Source of the DNA: a virus
Strand: one strand, 5' to 3'
Length of the DNA stretch: 25,036 nt
IMG/VR virus record: IMGVR_UViG_3300000116_000100
Location: 7,757-32,792 of that record
The notes under the pieces were generated by a model, which was not told the DNA's origin, made no database searches, and saw nothing but the letters and a program-made list of their open reading frames with translations. The translations under genes and the position numbers were made by a program. This document shows, piece after piece, positions 1 through 7,495 of this stretch; positions within the stretch are counted from its first letter, which is position 1; the number at the start of each line of letters is the position of its first letter.

Positions 1-1
1 G

Positions 2-1009
2 GCAGCACTAGAGGTAGCTAACATGCTACCACCAAGCAAGGCTAAGATAGCCAAGCTTCCACTGAAGGATGCGTCTGATATGGTACAGGCTGGTAGACAG
101 GCTGAACTAGTAGATGCAGTGTGGAGTGCCAAGACATTCAGACCTGATGGCATCATAGCAGGTACTGATGTATGGGAACTAGTCAGCACCAATGATGACA
201 AGGACTCAGTACCCTACCCATACGCTGGACTACAGGAGAAGACTGGTGGCTGTCGTAAGGGTGAGGTCGTAACTATCACGGCTGGCTCTGGTATCGGTAA
301 GTCACAGCTAACACGTGAGTTTGCTCACAGCTTTGTTAAGCAGGGTGAGACAGTAGGATACATAGCACTAGAGGAGAACGTAAAGCGTACTGCTCTTGGT
401 CTGATGTCCTTGGAACTAAACAAACCACTACACTTAAGACAACATGACGTACCAGAAGAGGAATTAAAACATGCGTTTGATGCAACGGTTGGGTCGGGCA
501 GGGTTTATATGTACGACCATTGGGGGTCTACTGACTCTGATAATCTGCTATCTAAGATACGGTATCTGGTTAGAGGGTGTGATTGTTCTTTTATTATCCT
601 TGACCATATTAGCATTGTCGTATCTGGACTGGAAGGTGGAGACGAAAGACGATTGATTGATAACACTATGACTAGACTACGTGCCTTAGTCGAGGAGCTT
701 AACTGTGGACTGATACTAGTGTCACACCTTAAGCGTCCATCAGGTGACAAGGGCCATGAGGATGGAGCGCAAACATCCCTCGCTCAACTGCGAGGTAGTG
801 CTGCCATTGGTCAGCTTAGTGATATGGTCATAGGTCTTGAGCGTAACCAACAGGACAAGGAGAACTCTAACATCAGTGATGTCAGGGTGTTAAAGAACAG
901 ATGGTCAGGGGATACGGGCATAGCCTGTCACTTGGCCTACTCAGCAGAAACAGGAAGGATGACTGAGACTTATTGGGAAGATGAAGAAGAACAACAAATA
1001 GAATTTTAA
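2..1009 (+). CDS. Primase-helicase, T7 gp4-like, 5'-truncated by window edge
   Basis: This is the helicase part of a T7 gp4-type replicative primase-helicase, the ring motor that unwinds DNA at the fork. The reading frame is open to the first base of the window, and the residues before the first Met (position 23) continue the end of the Toprim primase domain, as in T7 gp4 (LPxGKxxxAxLPxKDA). The true start is therefore outside the window. Counting from that Met: Walker A GSGIGKS at 88-94, LEEN with the likely catalytic Glu at 116-119, Walker B IILDHISIVV at 191-200, the SHLKRP motif near 234, and the Arg-finger region RWSGDTG near 293. The C-terminus is acidic (WEDEEEQQIEF) and ends in Phe, as in T7 gp4, where this tail binds the DNA polymerase. 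The polymerase gene follows after 18 bases. The family call is very secure; the primase half cannot be seen. Confidence 0.96.
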   Translation, partial: AALEVANMLPPSKAKIAKLPLKDASDMVQAGRQAELVDAVWSAKTFRPDGIIAGTDVWELVSTNDDKDSVPYPYAGLQEKTGGCRKGEVVTITAGSGIGKSQLTREFAHSFVKQGETVGYIALEENVKRTALGLMSLELNKPLHLRQHDVPEEELKHAFDATVGSGRVYMYDHWGSTDSDNLLSKIRYLVRGCDCSFIILDHISIVVSGLEGGDERRLIDNTMTRLRALVEELNCGLILVSHLKRPSGDKGHEDGAQTSLAQLRGSAAIGQLSDMVIGLERNQQDKENSNISDVRVLKNRWSGDTGIACHLAYSAETGRMTETYWEDEEEQQIEF

Positions 1010-1027
1010 TCAGTGCGGAGACACGAT

Positions 1028-2737
1028 ATGAAATATGCATGGGATATTGAGGCAGACCACCTACTGGATGAAGTAAGTAAGGTATGGTGTAATGTCTTTA
1101 GAAACTTAGACACGGATGAGGTATACACCTTTGACCTAACACAGACACAAGAGGCACTACAGTTTATTGATAACAACGTGACCCTACTAGTAGGACACAA
1201 CATCATAGACTATGACTTACGTGTGCTGAAGAAACTATATAACTATACCTACACTGGTGAGTTATTAGATACGTTAGTATACTCTAGGACTATCTGGCCT
1301 GACATTAAAGAGATTGACTTCAAGCTACACAAGGCGGGTGGCATACCACAGAAGATGATTGGTAGTCACTCACTCAAAGCTTGGGGCTATAGACTAGGAG
1401 AATTAAAAGGTGATTTCAATAACGGTGTTGAGAGCTTCGCAGTATATTCCGATGAGATGCTCGCCTACTGTGAGCAGGACACAGCAGTTACTGCTAAACT
1501 TTATCACAAAATCATGGAGAAAAATTTCAGTCAAGAGGCACTAGACCTTGAGGTTGAGATACATACTCTACTAATACAGCAACAGGAACACGGCTTTACC
1601 TTTGACACAGACAAGGCAGTGGTACTGTGGAACAAGTTAGCTACACGTAGGTCAGAGATTGAAGAGGAGTTAGTCAACACCTTTGAGCCTACTATCATTG
1701 AGCTAAAGACTAAGACCAAGACTATCCCATTCAACCCTGCATCACGACAGCAGATTGCTGACCGCTTGATGAAGAGAGGATGGAAGCCTAAGGTATTCAC
1801 TGACAACGGTGAGCCTAAGGTAGATGACAGTGTACTATCTGGTATTGATATGCCTGAGGCTAAACTGTTGTGCGAATACTTAATGCTAAACAAACGAGTG
1901 GGTCAGCTTGCAACAGGTAAGCAAGCATGGCTTAAGATGGAGAGGGAAGGTAAGCTACATGGTAGGGTTAATCACATGGGGGCTGTCACTTCTCGTTGCA
2001 CACATAGCAATCCGAACATGGCCCAAGTTCCTAGCATTGGTGCTGAGTATGGTAAAGAGTGTCGGGAGTTATTTACTACCCCGAAGGGATACTCACTACT
2101 AGGTGCTGATGCTTCTGGCCTAGAGCTACGTTGCCTTGCTCACTACATGGCAGCCTATGACGATGGTGCATACGCTGACGTTGTACTGAACGGTGACATT
2201 CATACAGCTAACCAAGAAGCGGCAGGTCTTGAATCACGTAACCAAGCTAAGACATTCATCTATGGATTTCTTTACGGCAGTGGTGATGAGAAGACAGGCA
2301 AGATTATTGGTAAGGGTGCGAAGGAAGGTAAGGCAATCAAGACTAAGTTCTTGAAGAAACTACCAGCACTTAAGTACCTTAAGGATGCAGTAGCTACAGC
2401 GGCAGACAGCAGGGGTTGGGTCAGAGGATTGGATGGACGTATCATTCCTATCCGACACAGCCATGCCGCACTTAACACTCTACTACAGAGTGCAGGTGCT
2501 ATCGTTTGTAAGACATGGTACGTGTACATAGCACGTGCCTTGAAGGAAGCTAAGTTAGACGCACAGATTGTAGCGTTCATTCATGATGAAGTACAGGTAT
2601 CAGTAAAGGAAGGTCAAGAAGATGAAGCAGGGCGAATTATTCAAGGATGTATGCGAGATGTCGAACAACACTTCAAGTTCAGATGTAGACTCGACAGTGA
2701 ATACAAGTACGGAAAGCATTGGGCAGACACACACTAA
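1028..2737 (+). CDS. Family A DNA polymerase, T7 gp5-like, without thioredoxin-binding insert
   Basis: Replicative DNA polymerase with 3'-5' exonuclease, 569 residues against 704 in T7. The ATG at 1028 is preferred over an upstream GTG at 1013: GGAG lies 7 bases before it, and MKYAWDIEA matches the T7 N-terminus. Exonuclease acids are D6 and E8 (DIEA), GHNIIDYD near 56, and YCEQD near 147-151. Polymerase motif A is DASGLELR at 361-368. Motif B is K408-T-F-I-Y412-G-F-L-Y416. Motif C is HDE at 520-522. Tyr412 corresponds to E. coli Pol I Phe762 and T7 Tyr526. T7 has a segment of about 75 residues that binds host thioredoxin; here only about 15 residues join ...VNTF to FNPASR, so the processivity clamp is missing. 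The 3' end overlaps the next gene. Confidence 0.97.
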   Translation: MKYAWDIEADHLLDEVSKVWCNVFRNLDTDEVYTFDLTQTQEALQFIDNNVTLLVGHNIIDYDLRVLKKLYNYTYTGELLDTLVYSRTIWPDIKEIDFKLHKAGGIPQKMIGSHSLKAWGYRLGELKGDFNNGVESFAVYSDEMLAYCEQDTAVTAKLYHKIMEKNFSQEALDLEVEIHTLLIQQQEHGFTFDTDKAVVLWNKLATRRSEIEEELVNTFEPTIIELKTKTKTIPFNPASRQQIADRLMKRGWKPKVFTDNGEPKVDDSVLSGIDMPEAKLLCEYLMLNKRVGQLATGKQAWLKMEREGKLHGRVNHMGAVTSRCTHSNPNMAQVPSIGAEYGKECRELFTTPKGYSLLGADASGLELRCLAHYMAAYDDGAYADVVLNGDIHTANQEAAGLESRNQAKTFIYGFLYGSGDEKTGKIIGKGAKEGKAIKTKFLKKLPALKYLKDAVATAADSRGWVRGLDGRIIPIRHSHAALNTLLQSAGAIVCKTWYVYIARALKEAKLDAQIVAFIHDEVQVSVKEGQEDEAGRIIQGCMRDVEQHFKFRCRLDSEYKYGKHWADTH

Positions 2738-3248
2738 TTGTTACGAATGTAATACAGAACTAAACTTAGATAACTGGATGCCATCCTTTGCCAAACGAAA
2801 TCAAAGAATATGTAATACTTGTTACAAGGATAAGTTTAACACTAAGAATAGTAGGGAAACTAATCCATTACAGATGTATGTAAATGGTAAGTATATATCT
2901 CGTAAACACCCTCTCTATAAAGCAGGACATTACAAGACATGGGATGATGTACATAGTCATGGCGTACTAGATACAGTTAAAGAGGGTGAGGTATATATCA
3001 TTACTAATCCCGCTTGGCCTGAGTGGGTAAAGATTGGTATGGCTATTGATGCAAAGGATAGATGCAAGGGCTACCAAACTAGTAGTCCAATGCGTGACTA
3101 CATACTTATGTACTCTGTCTATACTAAGGACAGACGTAAGACAGAAGCACAGGCACACAGGTCGGCTGAAGTAATAGCAGACCGTAGGGGTGAGTGGTTT
3201 AAGATGTCAGTAGGCGAAGCAAAGGAGTGCATCCAACATGGACTTTGA
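2622..3248 (+). CDS. Zinc-finger plus GIY-YIG (T5orf172-type) nuclease
   Basis: Predicted DNA endonuclease of 208 residues. A CxxC...CxxC zinc-binding module (C40, C43, C64, C67) resembles those of phage recombination endonucleases. It is followed by a T5orf172/MUG113-type GIY-YIG domain: VYIITNPAWPEWVKIG (124-139), R147, YQTSSP, the E175-AQAH stretch and GEWF (190-193). It occupies the place of T7 gp3 endonuclease I between polymerase and exonuclease, so a role in resolving branched DNA or degrading host DNA is inferred. The start is uncertain. ATG 2622 has AAGGAAGG 8 bases upstream but overlaps the polymerase by 116 bases. ATG 2658 and GTG 2697 are alternatives. The first 35 or so residues are Ser/Thr-rich, as expected from an out-of-frame reading of conserved polymerase codons, and may not be translated. 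Confidence 0.88.
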   Translation: MKQGELFKDVCEMSNNTSSSDVDSTVNTSTESIGQTHTNCYECNTELNLDNWMPSFAKRNQRICNTCYKDKFNTKNSRETNPLQMYVNGKYISRKHPLYKAGHYKTWDDVHSHGVLDTVKEGEVYIITNPAWPEWVKIGMAIDAKDRCKGYQTSSPMRDYILMYSVYTKDRRKTEAQAHRSAEVIADRRGEWFKMSVGEAKECIQHGL

Positions 3249-3438
3249 TTTCTTTTTCAAGATGGTATGTACCATCAGCTTTGCTGGTGTAACTCTAGTA
3301 CTCTGCATCAAGTGGATAGTAGAGGCATACCTTGACTACCTTCAAGTTACTACAGGCATTAAGGTACTAACCCTTACAGCCATGAAGGATATGCAACAGG
3401 AAGAACAGGAGATAGATGATGACCCTACTGCTTATTGA
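3238..3438 (+). CDS. Small single-span membrane protein, unknown function
   Basis: A 66-residue product with one hydrophobic stretch (about residues 9-30, MVCTISFAGVTLVLCIKWIV) and an acidic C-terminal tail (EEQEIDDD), consistent with one membrane helix and a soluble tail. AAGGAG lies 10 bases before the ATG. The gene overlaps the nuclease upstream by 11 bases and the exonuclease downstream by about 20 bases, so it is tightly embedded in the replication operon and probably real. I do not recognise the family. A holin-like or replisome-membrane anchoring role is possible but nothing in the sequence decides it. Confidence 0.7.
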   Translation: MDFDFFFKMVCTISFAGVTLVLCIKWIVEAYLDYLQVTTGIKVLTLTAMKDMQQEEQEIDDDPTAY

Positions 3439-4144
3439 TGGAGACATCGTAGCTTACAAGGCAGCTACTATCGCAGAGAAACCTATTGATTGGGGTGATG
3501 GACTGTGGACACTACATGCCTTTGAGTCTGAGGTAGAGGCAAGGATTGAGGAACAGATAGCTCACCTAATGGAAGCACCTGTTCAGGATTGTATCATCAC
3601 CCTGTCTGACAAGGAGAACTTCCGTAAGGATGTGGCACCATATTACAAGCTTAATCGTAAGACTGTACGTAAGCCTATGCTACTACCTTGGGCTAGGGAA
3701 TACATGACTAAGAAGTATAACACTATAATGTACAGGAGGTTAGAAGCTGATGATGTCTTGGGGATACTTGGTACTAAGAATCCAGATACTATTATTTGGT
3801 CTGCGGATAAAGACCTACTTACTATTCCAGCGAAGCACTGGATTGATGGTAAGGTTGTTGAGATTAGTAAAGAAGAAGCTGACTATAACTTCTACTATCA
3901 AACTCTTATCGGAGATAGTACAGACAACTACAAGGGTTGTCCTTCCATCGGGCCTAAGACTGCTCACAAAATTCTGGAAGGGTCTTATCACTCTGGTGAC
4001 GGATGGGACAAAGTTGTTAGTGCGTTTGTTTCTAAAGGCTTATCAGAAAAAGTAGCACTAGAGAACGCAAGGCTTGCACGTATCCTACGTGACGGTGAGT
4101 ACAACACAGAGACAGGAGAAGTATACTTATGGCAGAGCAACTAA
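3419..4144 (+). CDS. 5'-3' exonuclease, T7 gp6-like
   Basis: Flap-endonuclease-family 5'-3' exonuclease of 241 residues. In T7 the homologue degrades host DNA, removes primers and helps packaging recombination. The metal-binding acids of the family are visible: LLIDGDIVAYKA at the N-terminus, LEADDVLG in the middle, WSADKDLLTI, and GDSTDNYKGCPSIGPKTA, the helix-hairpin-helix region. The end ARILRDGEYNTETGEVYLWQ closely resembles the end of T7 gp6. Two adjacent ATGs exist at 3416 and 3419. AGGAG ends 4 bases before the first and 7 before the second, so 3419 is chosen. Its 3' end overlaps the DUF3310 gene by 16 bases. Confidence 0.94.
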   Translation: MTLLLIDGDIVAYKAATIAEKPIDWGDGLWTLHAFESEVEARIEEQIAHLMEAPVQDCIITLSDKENFRKDVAPYYKLNRKTVRKPMLLPWAREYMTKKYNTIMYRRLEADDVLGILGTKNPDTIIWSADKDLLTIPAKHWIDGKVVEISKEEADYNFYYQTLIGDSTDNYKGCPSIGPKTAHKILEGSYHSGDGWDKVVSAFVSKGLSEKVALENARLARILRDGEYNTETGEVYLWQSN

Positions 4145-4449
4145 GGCATGAGGAATACATGAAGCAGAAACTAGCAGAGATTAACGAGGCTAGTATACGT
4201 ATCTGTGACAAGATAGATATGGTCAACAGTCCTGCTCACTATGCAGATAGTAACATCGAAACCATTGACTACATCGTGGATGTACTAGGTGAGTACGAAG
4301 CTATCAGCTACTGTCAGGGTAACGTGATAAAGTATACAGGCTCACGCCTGATGAAGAAGGGCAATCCTATACAGGATGCAAAGAAAGCCATCTGGTATCT
4401 TAACAAGATGGTAGAACTATTAGAGAAAACTAAGGGAGTAAACTGGTAA
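4129..4449 (+). CDS. DUF3310 protein (T7 gp1.7-like nucleotide kinase family)
   Basis: A 106-residue protein with the DUF3310 signature: VNSPAHY near residue 32, IETIDYIVDVLGEYEAISYC, GNVIKYTGSRLMKKGNPIQD and AIWYLNKM. T7 gp1.7, which carries this domain, is reported to be a nucleoside monophosphate kinase acting on dTMP/dGMP. That activity is carried over here by family only. Placement directly before ThyX, MazG and ribonucleotide reductase supports a role in deoxynucleotide metabolism. The first 30 residues are a charged helix with no recognised match. AGGAG lies 10 bases upstream of the ATG, which sits inside the end of the exonuclease gene. The stop overlaps the next start (TAATG). Confidence 0.87.
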   Translation: MAEQLRHEEYMKQKLAEINEASIRICDKIDMVNSPAHYADSNIETIDYIVDVLGEYEAISYCQGNVIKYTGSRLMKKGNPIQDAKKAIWYLNKMVELLEKTKGVNW

Positions 4450-4649
4450 TGGATGAAGTAACTTTTCGTGTAGACAGATGGGATGATGACGGTAATTATT
4501 TAGGAAGTACTGAGCAGAAGTTCATGACTGAGGGTTATCTAGTAGACATGAACCAGAACTACCTAGACTTCCTGAGGGGTATGTCCTTTGGTTATGTAGA
4601 TGATGTAATAGCTATTAAGAATGATGGTGTCGAGGTGGGTACAGAATGA
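4449..4649 (+). CDS. Small acidic protein, unknown
   Basis: A 66-residue, Asp/Glu-rich, soluble product (MDEVTFRVDRWDDDGNYLG at the start), with no motif that I recognise and no membrane segment. It is judged real because its ATG overlaps the preceding stop by one base, its stop overlaps the thyX start (ATGA), and GGGAG lies upstream at the right distance. Translational coupling inside the nucleotide-metabolism operon is likely. Function unknown. Confidence 0.7.
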   Translation: MDEVTFRVDRWDDDGNYLGSTEQKFMTEGYLVDMNQNYLDFLRGMSFGYVDDVIAIKNDGVEVGTE

Positions 4650-5278
4650 AGGTAGACTTGATTGAACACATGGGTACTGACTTAACAGTGGTTAATGCTG
4701 CACGTGTATCATACAACAAGGAAGTCAAAGGTGCCTTACAGGATGGAGATAAGAAGCTCATCAAGTATCTAGCCAAGCACAACCACTGGTCCCCTTTTGC
4801 TCACTGCTTCTTACAGTTCCGTATCAAAGCACCAGTGTTTGTAGCTAGACAATTAGTCAAGCATCAGGTAGGCTTGTCGTGGAATGAAGTGTCACGTAGA
4901 TATGTAAGTAGTGACCCTGAGTTCTACATACCTGATACATGGAGAGGTAAACCAGAGGATAGTAAACAGGGTAGCACAGGCGAGGCTGAGTCTCAGTACT
5001 TCCCTACTACATACCTAAAGGATGTAAGTGACCTAGCCCTACAAAGTTATCAGAAGATGATACAGCAGGGGGTAGCACCAGAGATGGCACGTATGATACT
5101 ACCTCAGAACATGTACACTGAGTGGTACTGGTCAGGTAGTCTCATGGCATTTGCACGTGTGTGTGAACAACGGTGTACTTCTGATACACAGCATGAAACT
5201 ATGTTAGTAGCTGAACAGATAAACATACATGGCTATGAAACATTTCCCCATAGTTGGGAAGCAATAAGGGATAACTAA
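4646..5278 (+). CDS. thyX: FAD-dependent thymidylate synthase ThyX
   Basis: Flavin-dependent thymidylate synthase, 210 residues, methylating dUMP to dTMP with methylenetetrahydrofolate and FAD/NADPH. It differs from host ThyA by leaving tetrahydrofolate rather than dihydrofolate. Seen directly: NAARVSYNKE near 17, WSPFAHCFLQFRIKAPVFVARQ at 48-69, the signature KHQVGLSWNEVSRRYV at 72-87, and LPQNMYTEWYWSGSL with ARVCEQRC further on. The canonical RHR-x7-S motif reads K72-H-Q74 with one extra residue before S83. I recall this variant from other marine phage ThyX proteins, so loss of function is not implied. The start overlaps the preceding stop. It would feed dTTP synthesis together with the reductase and MazG. 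Confidence 0.95.
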   Translation: MKVDLIEHMGTDLTVVNAARVSYNKEVKGALQDGDKKLIKYLAKHNHWSPFAHCFLQFRIKAPVFVARQLVKHQVGLSWNEVSRRYVSSDPEFYIPDTWRGKPEDSKQGSTGEAESQYFPTTYLKDVSDLALQSYQKMIQQGVAPEMARMILPQNMYTEWYWSGSLMAFARVCEQRCTSDTQHETMLVAEQINIHGYETFPHSWEAIRDN

Positions 5279-5279
5279 G

Positions 5280-5600
5280 ATGAACTTCAGTGAGTACCAG
5301 AAGAGAGCTAATGCTACTGCAATATACGATAGTAAGTTTAACATCCTCTACCCTACCCTTGGCCTAGCAGGTGAAGCAGGTGAGGTAGCAGATAAAGTAA
5401 AGAAGATTATCCGTGATAACAAGAGTATCGTGGATGAGAAGGAAGACGTAGCTAAAGAGCTAGGAGATGTACTATGGTACTTAGCCGCAGTAGCACGTGA
5501 CATAGGTTATAGCCTAGAGGTTATAGCTGAGATGAACATAGAGAAACTAGAGAGCCGCAAGGAACGTGGCGTACTACAAGGGAGTGGAGACAACCGATGA
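5280..5600 (+). CDS. mazG: MazG-like nucleotide pyrophosphohydrolase
   Basis: A single-domain, 106-residue, all-helical MazG-type protein. The Mg-binding motif is clear: E32-AG-E35 in GLAGEAGEVADKVKK and E60-LG-D63 in KELGDVLWYLA, the ExxE...ExxD pattern of the family. MazG proteins hydrolyse (d)NTPs to monophosphates. In phages, roles in host nucleotide recycling or lowering ppGpp have been proposed; neither can be read from this sequence. The gene starts one base after the thyX stop and overlaps the reductase start (ATGA), so it belongs to the same operon. Confidence 0.92.
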   Translation: MNFSEYQKRANATAIYDSKFNILYPTLGLAGEAGEVADKVKKIIRDNKSIVDEKEDVAKELGDVLWYLAAVARDIGYSLEVIAEMNIEKLESRKERGVLQGSGDNR

Positions 5601-7495
5601 TTAGTAATCAATTACCAACAGACTACCAGACTTTCATTGCTACCAGTCGGTACGCACGATGGCTTGAGGAAGAGAACAGACGAGAGACTTGGGGTGAAAC
5701 AGTACAGCGATACATCAACTACATTGCAAAGACTGGTCTACCTAAGGAAGAGCTAGATGAACTAGAGGAAGCTATCCTCAACTTAGAAGTCATGCCATCT
5801 ATGAGAGCATTGATGACTGCTGGTCCTGCCGCTGACCGTGACAACACTTGCATCTACAACTGTTCATACCTACCAGTGGATGACATGAGAGCCTTTGATG
5901 AGGCTATGTTCATCCTGCTGTGTGGCACAGGCGTAGGCTTTAGTGTTGAGCGTCAGTCGATTGCTAACCTACCTACTATCCCACCTCAGTTCGATACTAC
6001 ATCTGAGAAGATTATAGTAGAAGATAGTAAAGAAGGTTGGGCTGGTGCGTTACGTGATTTAATTCATCAGTTATTCATGGGCATCATACCTCAGTGGGAC
6101 TTGTCAGGTATTCGTCCAGCAGGTGCAAGGCTTAAGACCTTCGGCGGTAGAGCCTCAGGACCAGAGCCATTGAATGACCTGTTCAAATTTGTTACAGAAA
6201 AATTCAAGGGTGCATCAGGACGTAAGCTAACAAGTATTGAGTGTCACGACATCATGTGTAAGATTGGTGAGGTTGTTGTAGTAGGCGGTGTACGTAGGTC
6301 AGCTATGATTAGCCTATCTAACCTGAGTGATGGACGCATGGCACACGCTAAGTCAGGTAGCTGGTGGGAGAACGAGGGTCAGCGTGCGTTGGCTAATAAC
6401 TCTGTAGCCTATACAGATAAGCCAGACATGGAAGGGTTCATGCGTGAGTGGTTAGCTCTAGTAGAATCTAAGTCAGGTGAGCGTGGTATCTTCTCACGTA
6501 TTGCAGCAGACAAGCACGTAGAGAATAACGGACGCAGAGAGACAGGACATGAGTGGGGTACTAACCCTTGCTCTGAAATTATCCTACGTCCCTACCAGTT
6601 CTGTAACCTGACTGAGGTAGTTGTACGTGAGGTAGATGACCTTAAGAGTCTTAAGCGTAAGGTACGATTAGCTACTATCCTTGGTACTGCACAGTCTACC
6701 TTCACTAAGATGCCTTACCTTCGTAAGATATGGCATGATAATACAGCCGAAGAGAGACTACTTGGTGTATCGCTGACAGGTATCATGGACAATCTACTAC
6801 TGTCTAAGAATGTAGATAGCAAGCGTTGGTTGTCTGAGATGAAACAGGTAGCTATTGATACTAACTTTGAGTATGCTAATAAGATGGGCATCCCTGTATC
6901 TGCCGCTATCACATGTGTCAAACCTTCTGGTACTGTTAGTCAATTAGTTGACAGTGCATCAGGTATCCACGCACGACATAGCCAGTACTACATTCGTACT
7001 GTACGTGGTGATAACAAAGACCCACTGACACAGTTCATGAAGGATAGTGGTATCCCTGCTGAAGCATGTGTAATGAAGCCTGATAGCACTACAGTGTTCA
7101 GCTTTCCTACTAAGTCACCTACTGGTGCAGTCACACGTAATGATATGACAGCACTAGAACAGCTAGAGTTATGGAAGACATACGCTCTAGTCTGGTGTGA
7201 GCATAAGCCTTCTGTTACTATCACAGTACGTGATGATGAGTGGATGGCGGTAGGTGCATGGGTCTATGAGAACTTTGACATCTGCTCTGGTATCTCATTC
7301 CTACCACACAGTGACCACACATATGCACAAGCACCATATCAGGATATAGATAGGGAAACATATGAGACACTCAAGGAACAGATGCCTAGCACGATTGATT
7401 GGACAGCACTGTCTCTCTATGAGAAGGAAGATACAACAACTGGCGGTCAGACTCTGGCGTGTACTGCTGGTGCATGTGAGTTAGTAGACATCTAA
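5597..7495 (+). CDS. nrdJ: Class II (adenosylcobalamin-dependent) ribonucleotide reductase
   Basis: A 632-residue monomeric class II reductase of the Lactobacillus RTPR type, converting ribonucleotides to deoxyribonucleotides with a B12-generated thiyl radical. The N-terminal redox Cys is C89 (NCSYLPVDD). The radical-site signature is NPC325-SE327 with C336 in QFCNLTE, giving the same 11-residue spacing as RTPR C408 and C419. The C-terminal reducing pair is C622 and C627 (ACTAGACELVDI), the same 5-residue spacing as RTPR C731 and C736. Other family segments are CGTGVGFSVERQ (109-120), VVGGVRRSAMISLSN and CVKPSGTVSQLVDSASGIH. No R2 subunit or activase gene is nearby, as expected for class II. 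It needs cobalamin from the host. It ends the operon and is followed at once by an intergenic repeat element. Confidence 0.96.
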   Translation: MISNQLPTDYQTFIATSRYARWLEEENRRETWGETVQRYINYIAKTGLPKEELDELEEAILNLEVMPSMRALMTAGPAADRDNTCIYNCSYLPVDDMRAFDEAMFILLCGTGVGFSVERQSIANLPTIPPQFDTTSEKIIVEDSKEGWAGALRDLIHQLFMGIIPQWDLSGIRPAGARLKTFGGRASGPEPLNDLFKFVTEKFKGASGRKLTSIECHDIMCKIGEVVVVGGVRRSAMISLSNLSDGRMAHAKSGSWWENEGQRALANNSVAYTDKPDMEGFMREWLALVESKSGERGIFSRIAADKHVENNGRRETGHEWGTNPCSEIILRPYQFCNLTEVVVREVDDLKSLKRKVRLATILGTAQSTFTKMPYLRKIWHDNTAEERLLGVSLTGIMDNLLLSKNVDSKRWLSEMKQVAIDTNFEYANKMGIPVSAAITCVKPSGTVSQLVDSASGIHARHSQYYIRTVRGDNKDPLTQFMKDSGIPAEACVMKPDSTTVFSFPTKSPTGAVTRNDMTALEQLELWKTYALVWCEHKPSVTITVRDDEWMAVGAWVYENFDICSGISFLPHSDHTYAQAPYQDIDRETYETLKEQMPSTIDWTALSLYEKEDTTTGGQTLACTAGACELVDI

